Below are positions 33,380 through 33,648 of a stretch of DNA of 33,648 nucleotides, piece by piece. Source of the DNA: SG8-30 sp037443885 (GTDB taxonomy: Bacteria > Pseudomonadota > Gammaproteobacteria > Steroidobacterales > Steroidobacteraceae); assembly GCA_037443885.1 (NCBI GenBank), contig JBBINN010000006.1, forward strand, positions 1 through 33,648, in the 5' to 3' direction. Under the pieces are notes generated by a model. That model did no database searches and was not told the origin of the DNA. It saw only the letters and a program-made list of their open reading frames with translations. Numbering within the stretch: the stretch's first letter is position 1; every line of letters begins with the position of its first letter. A program made the translations under genes and the position numbers.

Positions 33380-33648
33380 GCCGCTGGCTGCCGCTGCTGG
33401 CATTGCTCGCCCTGGCCGGCTGTGCCGGCGACGAGGGCGACGTCCTCCTCGGAACGCTCGAACGCGATCGGCTCGAGCTGGTCGCCGAGACGCGCGACCC
33501 GATCGTCGAGATCGCGGTGCGGGAGGGCGAGCAGGTGGCGTCGGGCCAGCCGCTGCTGCGGCTCGACCCGTCGGCGCTCGACGCCGCGCTGGCGGAGGCG
33601 GAGGGCGCGATCAGCGAAGCGAGGGCGCGGCTCGCCGAGGCGGTGACC
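33376..33648 (+). CDS. HlyD-family efflux adaptor lipoprotein (partial, cut by window end)
   Basis: The first 91 codons are visible, starting at an ATG in ATGA that overlaps the TetR stop. The signal ends in a lipobox (LALAGC, C16). The lipoyl-like segment ELVAETRDPIVEIAVREGEQVASGQPLLRLDPSALDAALAEAEG is typical of membrane fusion proteins, and the Ala/Glu-rich part after it begins the coiled coil. It is likely to work with an ABC-type exporter encoded downstream, as YbhG does with YbhFSR; this is inferred because the partner genes lie outside the window. Confidence 0.85.
   Translation, partial: MSRWLPLLALLALAGCAGDEGDVLLGTLERDRLELVAETRDPIVEIAVREGEQVASGQPLLRLDPSALDAALAEAEGAISEARARLAEAVT

Overview
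The window is a GC-rich (roughly 70 %) chromosomal segment from a gammaproteobacterium. The evidence is a Chp-type (type IV pilus) chemosensory kinase, a bioA-rsmE pair, an ampD-ampE pair and a B12-salvage set. From memory, Pseudomonas aeruginosa also has bioA-rsmE just downstream of its chp cluster, so the first 10.7 kb is conserved core synteny. I cannot name a genus. No tRNA, rRNA, CRISPR array, transposase or integrase was seen. One run of N (13627-13720) marks an assembly gap.

Layout, left to right. (1) 1-6605: end of an upstream gene, a 2024-residue ChpA-like hybrid kinase and a CheW-type ChpC. (2) 6628-8088, minus: an unusual PIN-GNAT-PUA-like fusion protein, followed by a 480-base gene-free stretch holding a large imperfect palindrome. 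(3) 8570-10659, minus: rsmE and bioA, overlapping. (4) 10790-13133, plus: ampD, ampE and btuF, each overlapping the next by 4 bases. (5) 13140-15852, minus: sigma70-like promoter, cobalamin riboswitch, btuB (last codons in the gap) and a PduO-type adenosyltransferase (N-terminus in the gap). The riboswitch leader carries an 8-base sequence perfectly complementary to the btuB Shine-Dalgarno. (6) 15917-20929, plus: an inositol-monophosphatase-family phosphatase, then an RND adaptor lipoprotein and RND pump. (7) 20963-28254, minus: small accessory genes (winged-helix protein, GNAT, PH-domain membrane protein, two NTF2/SnoaL-like proteins), an OXA-2-like class D beta-lactamase, a secreted alpha/beta hydrolase, a lipoprotein amidohydrolase and an exported isoaspartyl peptidase. 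Part of this block (about 22.9-25.3 kb) is visibly lower in GC. (8) 28387-32521, plus: single-chain pyruvate carboxylase and a cysteine-containing Crp/Fnr regulator. (9) 32630-33648, plus: a TetR regulator behind a perfect 10+4+10 palindrome, overlapping the start of a HlyD-type adaptor lipoprotein cut by the window end.

Functional threads. Outer-membrane B12 uptake (btuB), periplasmic capture (btuF) and cofactor adenosylation (pduO) sit together, with only btuB-pduO under the riboswitch. The envelope theme is strong: peptidoglycan recycling (AmpD/AmpE), an OXA enzyme, two efflux adaptors and several exported hydrolases. The best candidates for something new are the PIN-GNAT-PUA fusion, the 340-base palindrome beside it, the chromosomal OXA-2-like enzyme with a changed S-x-V motif, and the inferred translation switch of the btuB riboswitch. 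None of these proves a novel system from sequence alone.
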